64,000 bases of DNA from Streptomyces sp. VRA16 Mangrove soil (GCF_017377775.1 NZ_JAFVLN010000015.1:185209-249208); one strand, 5' to 3'; shown: positions 50,901 to 59,476, counted from the first letter of the stretch. Program-made: numbers and translations. Notes: generated by a model from the letters alone, not told the origin.

Positions 50901-51902
50901 GCCCTCGGGGCTGGCGAAGATCGAGGTCGGGGGCAGGGAGACCCCGTCGAGCACGATCACCAGGTGCGGCTGCTCGGGGACCGGCGCACCCCCGGGGTGG
51001 AAGCGCGGGCGCCCCTCCAGACGGGGCGCGAGCAGGTCCTCCAGCTCCACCGGGTTCGTCGTGATCAGGCGGCGGCTGCCCGCGCCGTCGGTCTGTCCGG
51101 GCACCTGGTTGTGCGGCAGCCACTTCGCCCACTCCCACTCGGCCACGCTCTGGCGGCCCGCGGCGACGGCGATGACCAGGTCCTCGGGGGAGTGCAGGGA
51201 GGCGAGCGAGGCGGCGACGGCCCGCGCGGTGCCGCGCACGGTCGTCGGCTCACCGCTCACGGACACGTGGTAGAAGGCGCGCAGCGAGACCGCCATCGGC
51301 AGGTCCTCAAGGGCGCTGTGCGTCGCCAGGAAACGCTGCATGGCGCCCGCGGTCAGCGGCTCCAGCTCGTCGACGGGCGCGGTCTGCGGCGGGATCAGGG
51401 GAGTGGCCAGGCCCTGCGGACCGAGCCCCACCCGCACCTGCCCGAAGTCCTCGTCACCGGTGCGCCGCTCCCACACCCGGCTGCCCTCGGCGACCAGCGC
51501 CCACAGTTGCTCCGGCGAAGGGTGCAGGTAGTACTGCGCGTCGCGCTGCTTCCTCGCCGTGCCCAGGGCGTCGCGCCGGGTCTGCGACAGATAGCGCAGA
51601 TAGTCGCGGCGCATGTCCGCCATCTGCCCCTGGTTGCCACGGCGGTAGCGGACCAGCATCGCGATGCCCATCGCGACCGTCGACGCCACCATCACCATGC
51701 CCATGATCTTCATGAAGGGCTGGGCCGAGGGGTTGAAGAAGAACACCACCGATCCACCCATGCCGAGCATGGGCAGGATCTGCATCAGGGCGCCCTCCTG
51801 CTGCCCCCGCGGCAGCTCCGGCGGAGGCTGCAGCACCACCTCTTCGGTGGGCACCTCGGACGGCAGTGCCCGAGGTGGGCGCTTGACGACGATGTGGCTC
51901 AC
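47931..51902 (-). CDS. eccC: Type VII secretion FtsK/SpoIIIE-type ATPase EccC (fused EccCa-EccCb)
   Basis: 1323 residues. Two membrane helices near 40-85, then three FtsK/SpoIIIE ATPase domains with Walker A GATGSGKSE (about 475), GGPQSGKST (about 835) and GESESGKSN (about 1123). Walker B is VLVIDEF in the first, LVIDGWG in the second and VIIDDYD in the third, so only the first has a classical DE pair. EccC recognises substrate signal sequences and powers export. GTG at 51902 is the start that leaves the typical SHIVVKRPPRALP N-terminus. Divergent from eccD. Confidence 0.97.
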   Translation of the reverse strand: MSHIVVKRPPRALPSEVPTEEVVLQPPPELPRGQQEGALMQILPMLGMGGSVVFFFNPSAQPFMKIMGMVMVASTVAMGIAMLVRYRRGNQGQMADMRRDYLRYLSQTRRDALGTARKQRDAQYYLHPSPEQLWALVAEGSRVWERRTGDEDFGQVRVGLGPQGLATPLIPPQTAPVDELEPLTAGAMQRFLATHSALEDLPMAVSLRAFYHVSVSGEPTTVRGTARAVAASLASLHSPEDLVIAVAAGRQSVAEWEWAKWLPHNQVPGQTDGAGSRRLITTNPVELEDLLAPRLEGRPRFHPGGAPVPEQPHLVIVLDGVSLPPTSIFASPEGLQGVTVLEVVPGDLSVGRGDLSIVVGPKTLRLESAHGMVYEGTPDVLSYAGADALARQLAPLRMASGGDSDDEPLLANLEFTDLMNLGDAATVDTKRTWRPRSQAERLRVPIGVGDDGRPVMLDLKEAAQEGMGPHGLCVGATGSGKSELLRTLVLGLAVTHSSETLNFVLADFKGGATFAGMAQMPHVAAVITNLADDLTLVDRMGDSIRGELNRRQEMLRDAGNYANIHDYEKARAAGAPLQPIPSLVLVIDEFSELLTAKPDFIEMFVQIGRIGRSLGVHLLLASQRLEEGRLRGLETYLSYRIGLRTFSAAESRAALGVPDAYELPNVPGSGFLKFGTDEMVRFKAAYVSGVYRSGGSTRVATPGGPLPVDRRPVLFTAAEVPVQYVPVPQQREEQPQPDEKDDALADTVLDVIVRRLEAQGPAAHQVWLPPLDSPPSLDSLLPGLTPVQGRGLTQPGYEGAGRLVIPVGLVDKPYEQRRDPLWIDFGGAAGHMQILGGPQSGKSTLLRSIIASFALTHTPQEVQFYGLDFGGGGMAAVAGLPHVGGVASRLDPEKVRRTTAEVYGVLTRREEYFRTAGIASIADFRNRRARGDISMTDQPWGDVFLVIDGWGNFRSDYEGLEPLVLDIAARGLGYGIHVIVTASRSMEVRANMKDHLMNRLELRLGDTMDSEFDRKVAANVPTGVPGRGQTPQKQHFMAAVPRIDGLSSDTDLAEATAALSAEVTRHWTAPGAPEVRLLPREFAARQLPPGDRFPDRGIAFGLDEDNLEPVFVDFDQDPFFLIFGESESGKSNMLKLLIRQLTRRYDGDSCKMFVVDNRRSLLDVTPATHLAEYIPMSNQMDHHMAALADLMQRRTPTADVTAQQLRDRSWWRGPTVYVIIDDYDLVSTSSGNPLAGITELLPFARDVGVRFIIARSTAGAGRSGYEAFMQRMKELGAQGVVLAGDPTEGDLLGGVRPRPMPPGRGVFVSRKRGKPLIQVGLED

Positions 51903-52242
51903 TTGGCACCAATTCCCTTGCCGGACCGGCTTTTCCGTCCGCCGCCCCGTGTCAGGCGGACGTCGATCGCGGTTCGCGATCCTACTGACAACCGCCGACA
52001 ACGGCGGGCGGTAGGGTGCCGGAGGTACGCGTGAGCAGTTGCGAATCGGCCCGGTAAAAACGGGCAATCCCGCACGGTTCGGAATCCGCGCCTCCCCCGG
52101 AAACCGGGTGGATCGGCGCTTGTGAACGGCCTTCAGGAGCGCGCGACTCAACGTGCACAGGATCTTTACAGCGAGATCCAGGGATCCTTTCGAGAGAACA
52201 GACCGAGTCTTCGGGTCTTCGGGAAAAAAGGGGGAACAGCAG
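51903..52242. promoter_or_regulatory. Divergent promoter region of eccC and eccD
   Basis: 340 bp without a gene. On the minus strand TAGGAT (51984-51979) is a strong -10 hexamer, followed by 77 bases to the eccC start. A direct repeat TTGTC lies just before it, and CCGCC/GGCGG makes an inverted repeat around the first TTGTC. No clear promoter for eccD was found, though the A-rich stretch near 52222-52230 leads into the ribosome site. Confidence 0.45.
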
Positions 52243-53781
52243 GTGAGCATGACGGCCTCCGCGCCGGCCGGCCGCACCGGCGGATCGGGTACCGGAGCCC
52301 CTGCCGGGGCGGGCACGGGGCTCGGCTTCTGCCGCGTCACCATCGTCGCGCCCGACAGCCGCATCGACGTGGCCCTGCCCGACGACGTACCGGTCGCCGA
52401 CCTGTACCCCGAGATCCTGCGGCTCTCCCAGCAGAGCCCGGCCGAGGGCGCCCCGGTCGGCTACCACCTTGTACGCCGTGACGGCACGGTCCTCGACAGC
52501 GCCCGCTCGTTCGCCGCGCAGCGCATCCTGGACGGCGAGCTGCTCACGCTGCGCCCGTTCTCCGAGTCGCTGCCGCCGGCCGTCTACGACGACGTGTCCG
52601 AGGCCGTGGCCTCCGCCGTCACCAAGGACCGCACCCTGTGGAGCGGCGACCTCACGCGCGCGGCCGGTCTTGTGGCCGGTGGCATCCTGCCCGCGCTGAT
52701 CGCGTTCGTGGCGTGGAACTCCCAGTTCACGACCCTGCAACTGCGCCACGACATGAACAGCCTCCAGGGCATCATCGCGGGCGTCGCGGGTGTCCTGCTG
52801 GTCGCCATCGCGTGCATCCGCGCGCGGGTCTACGACGACCGCGGCTCGGCCGTCGCGCTCGGCCTCGGTGCCCTGCCGAACGTCGCGGTGGCCGGCTCCG
52901 GCCTGCTGCCCCTCTCCGAGGGGCAGGGCATCGGCCGGCTCCAGTTCCTGCTGGCCTGCGCGGCCGTCCTGGTCGCCTCCGTGGTGCTCACCCTGGTCTC
53001 GCCGGGCGGAGACGGCCCGTTCGTGGCGTTCGTCTTCGCCTCGTTCATCGGCCTCGTCGTCACCTTCATCGCGATCCTCACGCACCTGGAACCCATCGAG
53101 ACGGCCGCCGTCTGCGCCCCGCTCGCGGTCAGCGCCCTCGCCTTCCTGCCGGGCCTGTCCATGCGCTTCGCGCGGCTGCCCATCGGCTTCGAGCCGCCGA
53201 ACCAGGGGCGCGCGGGCTACGACACCTCGCTCGACCCGGCCGGCCCGCACGAGCCCGTCGACGCGGAGCGCGTCGCCGCCCAGGCCCGCCGCGGCCACGA
53301 GCTGCTCGTCGGTCTCGTCGGCGGCTGCGCCCTGGTCGCCGTGGGCGCGTCGATCGTGCTCGGGTTCTCCACGGACGTCTGGGCGCAGCTGCTCGCCCTG
53401 GCCACCGGCATCGCGATGCTGATGCGCGCGCACCTGTTCCGCTACACGGCGCAGGTGGGCGCCACCCTCGCCGCCGGCCTGGCCGCGCTCGTCTTCCTGG
53501 GCCTCGGCCTCGCGCTGCACCCGCCGCTCACCTACGTCATCGAAGCGGTGCGCAACCAGGACTCCACGTCGCTCGACATCCGTACCGTCTGGATCGTCGC
53601 CGCCATCGGCGCGGCCGCCGCCCTGGTCACCTCGATCGGCCTGATCACTCCGCGTCGCGGCGTCACCCCGTTCTGGGGCCGCTTCCTGGAGATCGCCGAG
53701 ACGTTCGTCCTGCTCACGCTGATCCCGCTGGCCCTCGCGGTCTTCGACGTGTACGCGTCGGCGCGGGCGATGACCAGCTGA
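52243..53781 (+). CDS. eccD: Type VII secretion membrane protein EccD
   Basis: 512 residues. The N-terminal 130 residues form the ubiquitin-like (YukD-type) domain (FCRVTIVAPDSRIDVALPDDVPVADLYPEIL). From about 150 there are some 11 membrane helices (for example GGILPALIAFVAWNS and SLQGIIAGVAGVLLVAIACI). EccD forms the membrane vestibule of the T7SS core. GTG at 52243 is favoured by GGGGG 8 bases before; ATG at 52249 is in the same frame. A palindromic terminator follows. Confidence 0.96.
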   Translation: MSMTASAPAGRTGGSGTGAPAGAGTGLGFCRVTIVAPDSRIDVALPDDVPVADLYPEILRLSQQSPAEGAPVGYHLVRRDGTVLDSARSFAAQRILDGELLTLRPFSESLPPAVYDDVSEAVASAVTKDRTLWSGDLTRAAGLVAGGILPALIAFVAWNSQFTTLQLRHDMNSLQGIIAGVAGVLLVAIACIRARVYDDRGSAVALGLGALPNVAVAGSGLLPLSEGQGIGRLQFLLACAAVLVASVVLTLVSPGGDGPFVAFVFASFIGLVVTFIAILTHLEPIETAAVCAPLAVSALAFLPGLSMRFARLPIGFEPPNQGRAGYDTSLDPAGPHEPVDAERVAAQARRGHELLVGLVGGCALVAVGASIVLGFSTDVWAQLLALATGIAMLMRAHLFRYTAQVGATLAAGLAALVFLGLGLALHPPLTYVIEAVRNQDSTSLDIRTVWIVAAIGAAAALVTSIGLITPRRGVTPFWGRFLEIAETFVLLTLIPLALAVFDVYASARAMTS

Positions 53782-53803
53782 CGACCGCCCGACGAAGGCC
53801 CTT

Positions 53804-53821
53804 GTCGGGGGCGCCCCCGAC
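53804..53821. terminator. Palindromic terminator after eccD
   Basis: GTCGGGGGC and its complement form a perfect 18-bp palindrome 22 bases after the eccD stop, just before the rpsO promoter. Confidence 0.6.
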
Positions 53822-53827
53822 GGCTGG

Positions 53828-53833
53828 TAGGCT
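53828..53833 (+). promoter_or_regulatory. -10 element of the rpsO promoter
   Basis: TAGGCT is a good sigma HrdB -10; the -35 is not clear because the terminator palindrome covers its expected position. About 140 bases of leader precede rpsO. Confidence 0.5.
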
Positions 53834-53975
53834 GTGTAACGGCCGTTTGTGTACGCGCCCCCGGCATCTGCTGGGGACAGCGCCCAGCGAGCCCCGCCTC
53901 CCGAGTTACGGAAGCTCCCCTGAGAAGTGGACCAGGGGCACTCGGTGGCCACGAAGAACACTACGAGGAGTACGC

Positions 53976-54263
53976 GTGCCGCTCGACGCCGCTACGAAGA
54001 AGCAGATCATCAGCGAGTTCGGCCAGAAGGAGGGCGACACCGGCTCCCCCGAGGTCCAGGTCGCCATGCTGTCCCGCCGCATCTCGGACCTGACCGAGCA
54101 CCTCAAGACCCACAAGCACGACCACCACTCCCGTCGTGGTCTGCTGATCCTGGTCGGTCAGCGTCGCCGTCTGCTGCAGTACCTGGCCAAGAAGGACATC
54201 CAGCGCTTCCGCGCGCTGGTCGAGCGCCTCGGCATCCGCCGTGGTGCGGCCGGCGCCCGCTAA
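53976..54263 (+). CDS. rpsO: 30S ribosomal protein S15
   Basis: 95 residues, the full S15 length. Contains FGQKEGDTGSPEVQVAMLSRRI, the bacterial S15 hallmark, LTEHLKTHKHDHHSRRGLL and RRRLLQYL. It binds the central domain of 16S rRNA. GTG at 53976 follows GAGGAG. It is followed by a hairpin and then pnp, the conserved rpsO-pnp order, whose products meet in the autoregulation of the pnp mRNA. Confidence 0.99.
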   Translation: MPLDAATKKQIISEFGQKEGDTGSPEVQVAMLSRRISDLTEHLKTHKHDHHSRRGLLILVGQRRRLLQYLAKKDIQRFRALVERLGIRRGAAGAR

Positions 54264-54275
54264 GACGCTGCGAAG

Positions 54276-54305
54276 GGAGCGGTTCCCGTATCCGGGGGCC
54301 GCTCC
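54276..54305 (+). terminator. Hairpin in the rpsO-pnp intergenic region
   Basis: GGAGCGG pairs with CCGCTCC around a 16-base loop, followed by TTTGC. In other bacteria the rpsO-pnp spacer carries a terminator and an RNase III site through which pnp is controlled. A -10-like TAGTCT lies near 54339, a possible separate pnp promoter. Confidence 0.65.
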
Positions 54306-54564
54306 TTTGCTGTACGTGCGCACTGTCACCCTCGCTTTGTAGTCTGGTGACGTACGACCACGCTCGACCCACGTACGACGAGGAGAAGCGCACCCCCGCC
54401 GCCGCCGGTCCTCGGTAGTGGCCCCCGGAGACGCAAGAGGATCCCCGGGTGCTTCGATCGAAGACCGGCCCGCACACAAGGCGCGCTCCTCCGTTCCGTC
54501 CGACTGCCACACGGGCAGATACGGACAAAAGACGAAACAGACGAAAGTAACGGAGAAAACGCTA

Positions 54565-56778
54565 GTGGAGAACGAGACCCACTACGCCGAGGCCGTCATC
54601 GACAACGGCTCCTTCGGCACCCGCACCATCCGCTTTGAGACGGGCCGCCTCGCCCGCCAGGCCGCCGGCTCCGCCGTCGCCTACCTCGACGACGACACCA
54701 TGGTGCTCTCGGCCACCTCGGCCTCGAAGAACCCCAAGGACAACCTCGACTTCTTCCCCCTCACGGTGGACGTCGAGGAGCGGCAGTACGCCGCCGGCAA
54801 GATCCCCGGCAGCTTCTTCCGCCGTGAGGGCCGCCCCTCCGAGGACGCGATCCTCACCTGCCGCCTGATCGACCGCCCGCTGCGCCCGTCCTTCAAGAAG
54901 GGCCTGCGCAACGAGATCCAGGTCGTCGCCACGGTCATGGCCCTCAACCCCGACCACCTGTACGACGTCGTGGCGATCAACGCCGCGTCCGCGTCCACGC
55001 AGCTGGCCGGTCTGCCCTTCTCCGGCCCGGTCGGCGGCGTCCGCGTCGCGCTGATCAACGGCCAGTGGGTCGCGTTCCCGACGCACACCGAGCTCGAGGA
55101 CGCCGTCTTCGACATGGTCGTCGCCGGTCGCGTCCTGGAGGACGGCGACGTCGCGATCATGATGGTCGAGGCCGAGGCCACCGAGAAGACCGTGCAGCTC
55201 GTCAAGGACGGCGCCGAGGCCCCGACCGAGGAGGTCGTCGCCGCCGGTCTCGAGGCCGCGAAGCCCTTCATCAAGGTCCTGTGCAAGGCCCAGGCCGACC
55301 TCGCCGCGAAGGCCGCGAAGCCGACCGCCGAGTTCCCGATCTTCCTGGACTACCAGGACGACGTGCTCGAGGCCCTGACGGCCGCCGTCAAGACCGAGCT
55401 CTCCGCCGCCCTCACCATCCCGGGCAAGCAGGACCGCGAGGCCGAGCTGGACCGCGTCAAGGGTCTGGCCGCCGAGAAGCTCCTCCCGGAGTTCGAGGGC
55501 CGCGAGAAGGAGATCTCCGCCGCGTACCGTTCGCTGACCAAGTCCCTGGTCCGCGAGCGCGTCATCAAGGAGAAGAAGCGCATCGACGGCCGCGGTGTCA
55601 CCGACATCCGCACCCTGGCCGCCGAGGTCGAGGCCATCCCGCGCGTGCACGGCTCCGCCCTGTTCGAGCGTGGCGAGACCCAGATCCTGGGCGTCACCAC
55701 GCTGAACATGCTGCGCATGGAGCAGCAGCTGGACACCCTCTCCCCGGTGACCCGCAAGCGCTACATGCACAACTACAACTTCCCGCCGTACTCCGTCGGT
55801 GAGACGGGCCGCGTGGGCTCCCCGAAGCGCCGCGAGATCGGCCACGGCGCGCTCGCCGAGCGCGCGATCGTGCCGGTCCTGCCGTCGCGCGAAGAGTTCC
55901 CCTACGCGATCCGCCAGGTCTCCGAGGCCCTCGGTTCCAACGGCTCCACGTCGATGGGCTCCGTCTGCGCCTCCACCATGTCGCTGCTGAACGCCGGTGT
56001 GCCGCTGAAGGCCCCCGTCGCCGGTATCGCCATGGGTCTGATCTCCCAGGAGATCAAGGGCGAGACGCACTACGTCGCCCTCACCGACATCCTCGGTGCC
56101 GAGGACGCGTTCGGTGACATGGACTTCAAGGTCGCCGGTACCAAGGAGTTCGTGACCGCCCTCCAGCTGGACACGAAGCTCGACGGCATCCCGGCCTCCG
56201 TCCTGGCCGCCGCCCTCAAGCAGGCCCGCGACGCCCGCCTCCACATCCTCGACGTGATGATGGAAGCGATCGACGTCCCGGACGAGATGTCCCCGAACGC
56301 GCCGCGGATCATCACGGTCAAGATCCCGGTCGACAAGATCGGTGAGGTCATCGGCCCGAAGGGCAAGATGATCAACCAGATCCAGGAGGACACCGGCGCC
56401 GACATCACGATCGAGGACGACGGCACCATCTACATCGGTGCCGCCCAGGGCTCGCAGGCCGAGGCCGCCCGCGCCACGATCAACGGCATCGCCAACCCGA
56501 CCATGCCGGAGGTCGGCGAGCGCTACCTGGGCACCGTCGTGAAGACGACGACCTTCGGTGCGTTCGTCTCCCTCATGCCGGGCAAGGACGGTCTGCTGCA
56601 CATCTCGCAGATCCGCAAGCTCGCCGGCGGCAAGCGCGTGGAGAACGTCGAGGACGTCCTCGGTGTGGGCCAGAAGGTCCAGGTCGAGATCGCCGAGATC
56701 GACTCCCGCGGCAAGCTCTCCCTCGTCCCCGTGATCGAGGGCGAGGACGACGACAAGAAGGACGACGCCGACAAGTGA
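54565..56778 (+). CDS. pnp: Polyribonucleotide nucleotidyltransferase (PNPase)
   Basis: 737 residues, the size expected for actinobacterial PNPase. Two RNase PH domains (about 15-150, 330-560; GAGRVGSPKRREIGHG-type and NGSTSMGSVC phosphate site), a KH domain with VDKIGEVIGPKGKMI near 590-605 and an S1 domain with GERYLGTVVKTTTFGAFVSL to the end. It degrades RNA 3' to 5' phosphorolytically and can add tails. GTG at 54565 follows CGGAG. Its stop overlaps the start of the M16 peptidase gene. Confidence 0.99.
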   Translation: MENETHYAEAVIDNGSFGTRTIRFETGRLARQAAGSAVAYLDDDTMVLSATSASKNPKDNLDFFPLTVDVEERQYAAGKIPGSFFRREGRPSEDAILTCRLIDRPLRPSFKKGLRNEIQVVATVMALNPDHLYDVVAINAASASTQLAGLPFSGPVGGVRVALINGQWVAFPTHTELEDAVFDMVVAGRVLEDGDVAIMMVEAEATEKTVQLVKDGAEAPTEEVVAAGLEAAKPFIKVLCKAQADLAAKAAKPTAEFPIFLDYQDDVLEALTAAVKTELSAALTIPGKQDREAELDRVKGLAAEKLLPEFEGREKEISAAYRSLTKSLVRERVIKEKKRIDGRGVTDIRTLAAEVEAIPRVHGSALFERGETQILGVTTLNMLRMEQQLDTLSPVTRKRYMHNYNFPPYSVGETGRVGSPKRREIGHGALAERAIVPVLPSREEFPYAIRQVSEALGSNGSTSMGSVCASTMSLLNAGVPLKAPVAGIAMGLISQEIKGETHYVALTDILGAEDAFGDMDFKVAGTKEFVTALQLDTKLDGIPASVLAAALKQARDARLHILDVMMEAIDVPDEMSPNAPRIITVKIPVDKIGEVIGPKGKMINQIQEDTGADITIEDDGTIYIGAAQGSQAEAARATINGIANPTMPEVGERYLGTVVKTTTFGAFVSLMPGKDGLLHISQIRKLAGGKRVENVEDVLGVGQKVQVEIAEIDSRGKLSLVPVIEGEDDDKKDDADK

Positions 56779-58151
56779 CGTCCCGTAGCACCACGACGAC
56801 GGCCCGCACCTCTTCGGAGGGGCGGGCCGTCGCCCGTACCCAAACCCTGATCAAGGGCGAGAACGGCATCGGCACGGTCCGCAGGACCACCCTCCCCGGC
56901 GGCCTGCGCATCGTCACCGAGACCCTGCCCTCCGTCCGCTCGGCGACCTTCGGCATCTGGGCCCACGTGGGCTCGCGCGACGAGACTCCGACGCTGAACG
57001 GCGCGACGCACTACCTGGAGCACCTGCTCTTCAAGGGCACGAAGAAGCGCAGCGCACTGGACATCTCCGCCGCCATCGACGCGGTCGGCGGCGAGATGAA
57101 CGCGTTCACGGCCAAGGAGTACACGTGCTACTACGCGCGCGTGCTCGACACCGATCTGCCGCTTGCGATAGACGTCGTCTGCGACATGCTGACCGGCTCG
57201 CTCATCGAGGAGGAGGACGTCGACGCGGAGCGCGGCGTGATCCTCGAAGAGATCGCGATGACCGAGGACGACCCGGGCGACTGCGTGCACGACCTGTTCG
57301 CGCACACGATGCTCGGCGACACCCCGCTGGGCCGCCCGGTCCTCGGCACGGTCGACACGATCAACGCCCTGAGCCGCAACCAGATCGCGCGCTTCTACAA
57401 GAAGCACTACGACCCCACCCACCTGGTCGTGGCCGCGGCGGGCAACGTGGACCACAACAAGGTCGTACGCCAGGTCCGCGCCGCCTTCGAGCGTGCGGGC
57501 GCCCTCACCGGTGCCGCCACCCCGATGGGCCCGCGCACCGGCCACAGGACCCTGCGCGCCGCCGGCCGCATGGAACTGCTCGGGCGCAAGACCGAGCAGG
57601 CCCACGTCATCCTCGGCATGCCGGGCCTGGCCCGCACCGACGACCGCCGCTGGGCCATGGGCGTCCTCAACACGGCGCTCGGCGGCGGCATGTCCTCGCG
57701 CCTCTTCCAGGAGGTCCGCGAGAAGCGCGGTCTGGCCTACAGCGTGTACTCGTACACCTCGTCGTTCGCCGACTGCGGCCTGTTCGGCGTGTACGCGGGC
57801 TGCCGCCCGAACCAGGTGCACGACGTCCTGAAGATCTGCCGCGACGAGCTCGACCAGGTCGCGCAGCACGGTCTGACGGACGACGAGATCGCCCGCGCCG
57901 TCGGCCAGCTGAAGGGCTCCACGGTCCTCGGCCTGGAGGACACCGGAGCGCTCATGAACCGCATCGGCAAGAGCGAGCTGTGCTGGGGCGAGCAGATGTC
58001 GGTCGACGACATGCTGGCCCGCATCTCCGAGGTGACCCCGGACGAGGTGCGCCAGGTGGCCCGCGAGATCCTGGGACAGCGTCCCTCCCTGTCGGTGATG
58101 GGCCCGCTCAAGGACAAGCAGGCGGCACGCCTCCACGAAGCGGTCGCGTAA
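56775..58151 (+). CDS. M16-family zinc metalloprotease
   Basis: 458 residues. Inverted zinc motif HYLEH at 79-83 (His79, Glu82, His83) and the downstream Glu in ERGVILEEIAM near 156-164. The rest has the two-lobed peptidase-M16 pattern, with RGLAYSVYSYTS near 316-327 and the final helices. It is the conserved partner of pnp in actinobacteria, often called PqqF/ymxG-like; no role in quinone synthesis is implied. GTG at 56775 overlaps the pnp stop (GTGA), so the two are translationally coupled. Confidence 0.95.
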   Translation: MTSRSTTTTARTSSEGRAVARTQTLIKGENGIGTVRRTTLPGGLRIVTETLPSVRSATFGIWAHVGSRDETPTLNGATHYLEHLLFKGTKKRSALDISAAIDAVGGEMNAFTAKEYTCYYARVLDTDLPLAIDVVCDMLTGSLIEEEDVDAERGVILEEIAMTEDDPGDCVHDLFAHTMLGDTPLGRPVLGTVDTINALSRNQIARFYKKHYDPTHLVVAAAGNVDHNKVVRQVRAAFERAGALTGAATPMGPRTGHRTLRAAGRMELLGRKTEQAHVILGMPGLARTDDRRWAMGVLNTALGGGMSSRLFQEVREKRGLAYSVYSYTSSFADCGLFGVYAGCRPNQVHDVLKICRDELDQVAQHGLTDDEIARAVGQLKGSTVLGLEDTGALMNRIGKSELCWGEQMSVDDMLARISEVTPDEVRQVAREILGQRPSLSVMGPLKDKQAARLHEAVA

Positions 58152-58181
58152 CAACCTTTCGGCGCAAGGAAACGGAAGAAC

Positions 58182-58937
58182 ATGAGCAAGCTGCGCGTGG
58201 CGGTCCTCGGGGCCAAGGGCCGGATCGGCTCCGAGGCGGTCCGTGCCGTCGAGGCCGCCGAGGACCTGGAGCTGGTCGCGGCCCTCGGCCGCGGCGACAA
58301 GCTGGACACGCTGGTCGAGTCCGGCGCCCAGGTGGTCGTCGAGCTGACGACCCCCGACTCCGTGATGGAGAACCTGGAGTTCGCCGTCGGCCACGGCATG
58401 CACGCGGTCGTCGGCACCACGGGCTGGACCGAGGACCGTCTCACGCAGCTTGAGCAGTGGCTCGCCGCCTCCCCCGGGACCGGCGTGCTCATCGCGCCCA
58501 ACTTCTCCATCGGCGCCGTCCTGACCATGAAGTTCGCCGAGGTGGCGGCCCCGTACTTCGAGTCCGTCGAGGTCATCGAGCTGCACCACCCGAAGAAGGT
58601 CGACGCCCCTTCGGGGACGGCTTCGCGCACGGCCCAGCTGATCGCGGCGGCCCGCGCGAAGGCGGGCAGCGCCCCGGCGCCGGACGCCACGCAGACCGCG
58701 CTCGACGGCGCCCGCGGCGCGGACGTCGACGGCGTCCCGGTCCACTCGGTCCGGCTGCGCGGCCTCCTGGCCCACCAGGAGGTCCTCCTCGGCGCCGAGG
58801 GCGAGACCCTCACCATCCGCCACGACTCGCTGCACCACAGCAGCTTCATGCCGGGCATCCTCCTGGGCGCCCGCAAGGTCGTGACGGCCCCGGGCCTGAC
58901 CTTCGGTCTGGAACACTTCCTCGACCTGAACGGCTGA
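58182..58937 (+). CDS. dapB: 4-hydroxy-tetrahydrodipicolinate reductase
   Basis: 251 residues. N-terminal Rossmann motif VAVLGAKGRIGSE (6-18), GTTGWT, APNFSIGA and the catalytic block ELHHPKKVDAPSGTA (His and Lys) near 130-144. It makes tetrahydrodipicolinate for lysine and peptidoglycan diaminopimelate. ATG at 58182 follows AAGGAAACGGAAGA. It lies 30 bp after the M16 gene and is part of the pnp-dapB block. The other dap gene, dapA, follows at 60824. Confidence 0.98.
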   Translation: MSKLRVAVLGAKGRIGSEAVRAVEAAEDLELVAALGRGDKLDTLVESGAQVVVELTTPDSVMENLEFAVGHGMHAVVGTTGWTEDRLTQLEQWLAASPGTGVLIAPNFSIGAVLTMKFAEVAAPYFESVEVIELHHPKKVDAPSGTASRTAQLIAAARAKAGSAPAPDATQTALDGARGADVDGVPVHSVRLRGLLAHQEVLLGAEGETLTIRHDSLHHSSFMPGILLGARKVVTAPGLTFGLEHFLDLNG

Positions 58938-58946
58938 CCCGCACCG

Positions 58947-59399
58947 ATGCGCGCGAAAATCACGTACGCGATCACCGCGGCGGTCCTGGTCGTCTACTTC
59001 GTCCTGGCCGGCGACCGCGGCATCATGCTCATCCAGCAGGGCACGCTGCTCACGATCACCTTCGGGGTCGCGGTGCTGATCCTGCCGGTGATCGGCATCT
59101 GGTTCCTGTGGGCGAACACCCAGTTCGTCCGCAAGGCCAACCGGCTGGCCGAACTCCTGGAGGCGGAGGGCGGCCTGCCCGTCGACGAACTCCGCCGCGA
59201 CGGCTACGGCCGCATCGACCGCGACTCCGCCGACGAGGTCTTCGCCAAGCGCAAGGCCGAGACGGAGGACGCACCGGGGGACTGGCGCTGCTGGTTCCGC
59301 CTCGCGGTCGCCTACCGCGACGCCCGCGACACCCCGCGCGCCCGCAAGGCGATGCAGCGCGCGATCGCCCTGCACGAGGGCCGTTCCGTACAGGTCTGA
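58947..59399 (+). CDS. Membrane protein with C-terminal tetratricopeptide-like segment
   Basis: 150 residues. Two membrane helices near 5-22 and 33-55 (YAITAAVLVVYFVLAG; TITFGVAVLILPVIGIWFLW), then a cytoplasmic tail with LAELLEAEGGLPVDELRRDG and a TPR-like ending (CWFRLAVAYRDARDTPRARKAMQRAIALHEG). ATG at 58947 is 10 bases after the dapB stop, so it is co-transcribed. This is the usual small gene after dapB in Streptomyces. Function not known. Confidence 0.9.
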   Translation: MRAKITYAITAAVLVVYFVLAGDRGIMLIQQGTLLTITFGVAVLILPVIGIWFLWANTQFVRKANRLAELLEAEGGLPVDELRRDGYGRIDRDSADEVFAKRKAETEDAPGDWRCWFRLAVAYRDARDTPRARKAMQRAIALHEGRSVQV

Positions 59400-59404
59400 A
59401 CCGC

Positions 59405-59453
59405 GTACGACGATGGGCCCGCCCGGATCACCCGGGCGGGCCCATCGTCGTAC
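59405..59453. terminator. Very strong bidirectional terminator
   Basis: A 22-bp perfect stem (59405-59426 with 59432-59453) and a 5-base loop lie between the stop of the plus-strand membrane gene and the convergent PH-domain gene. Confidence 0.92.
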
Positions 59454-59476
59454 TCAAGCCCGTACGGGCGTCGTGC

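Noticed and set aside
54562..56601. A 679-residue minus-strand open frame opposite pnp
   Set aside because: Antisense shadow of PNPase; composition biased to Asp, Leu, Gly and His with no family likeness.
56523..59375. A 950-residue minus-strand open frame opposite the M16 peptidase and dapB
   Set aside because: Antisense to two conserved enzymes; no start site, no domain.
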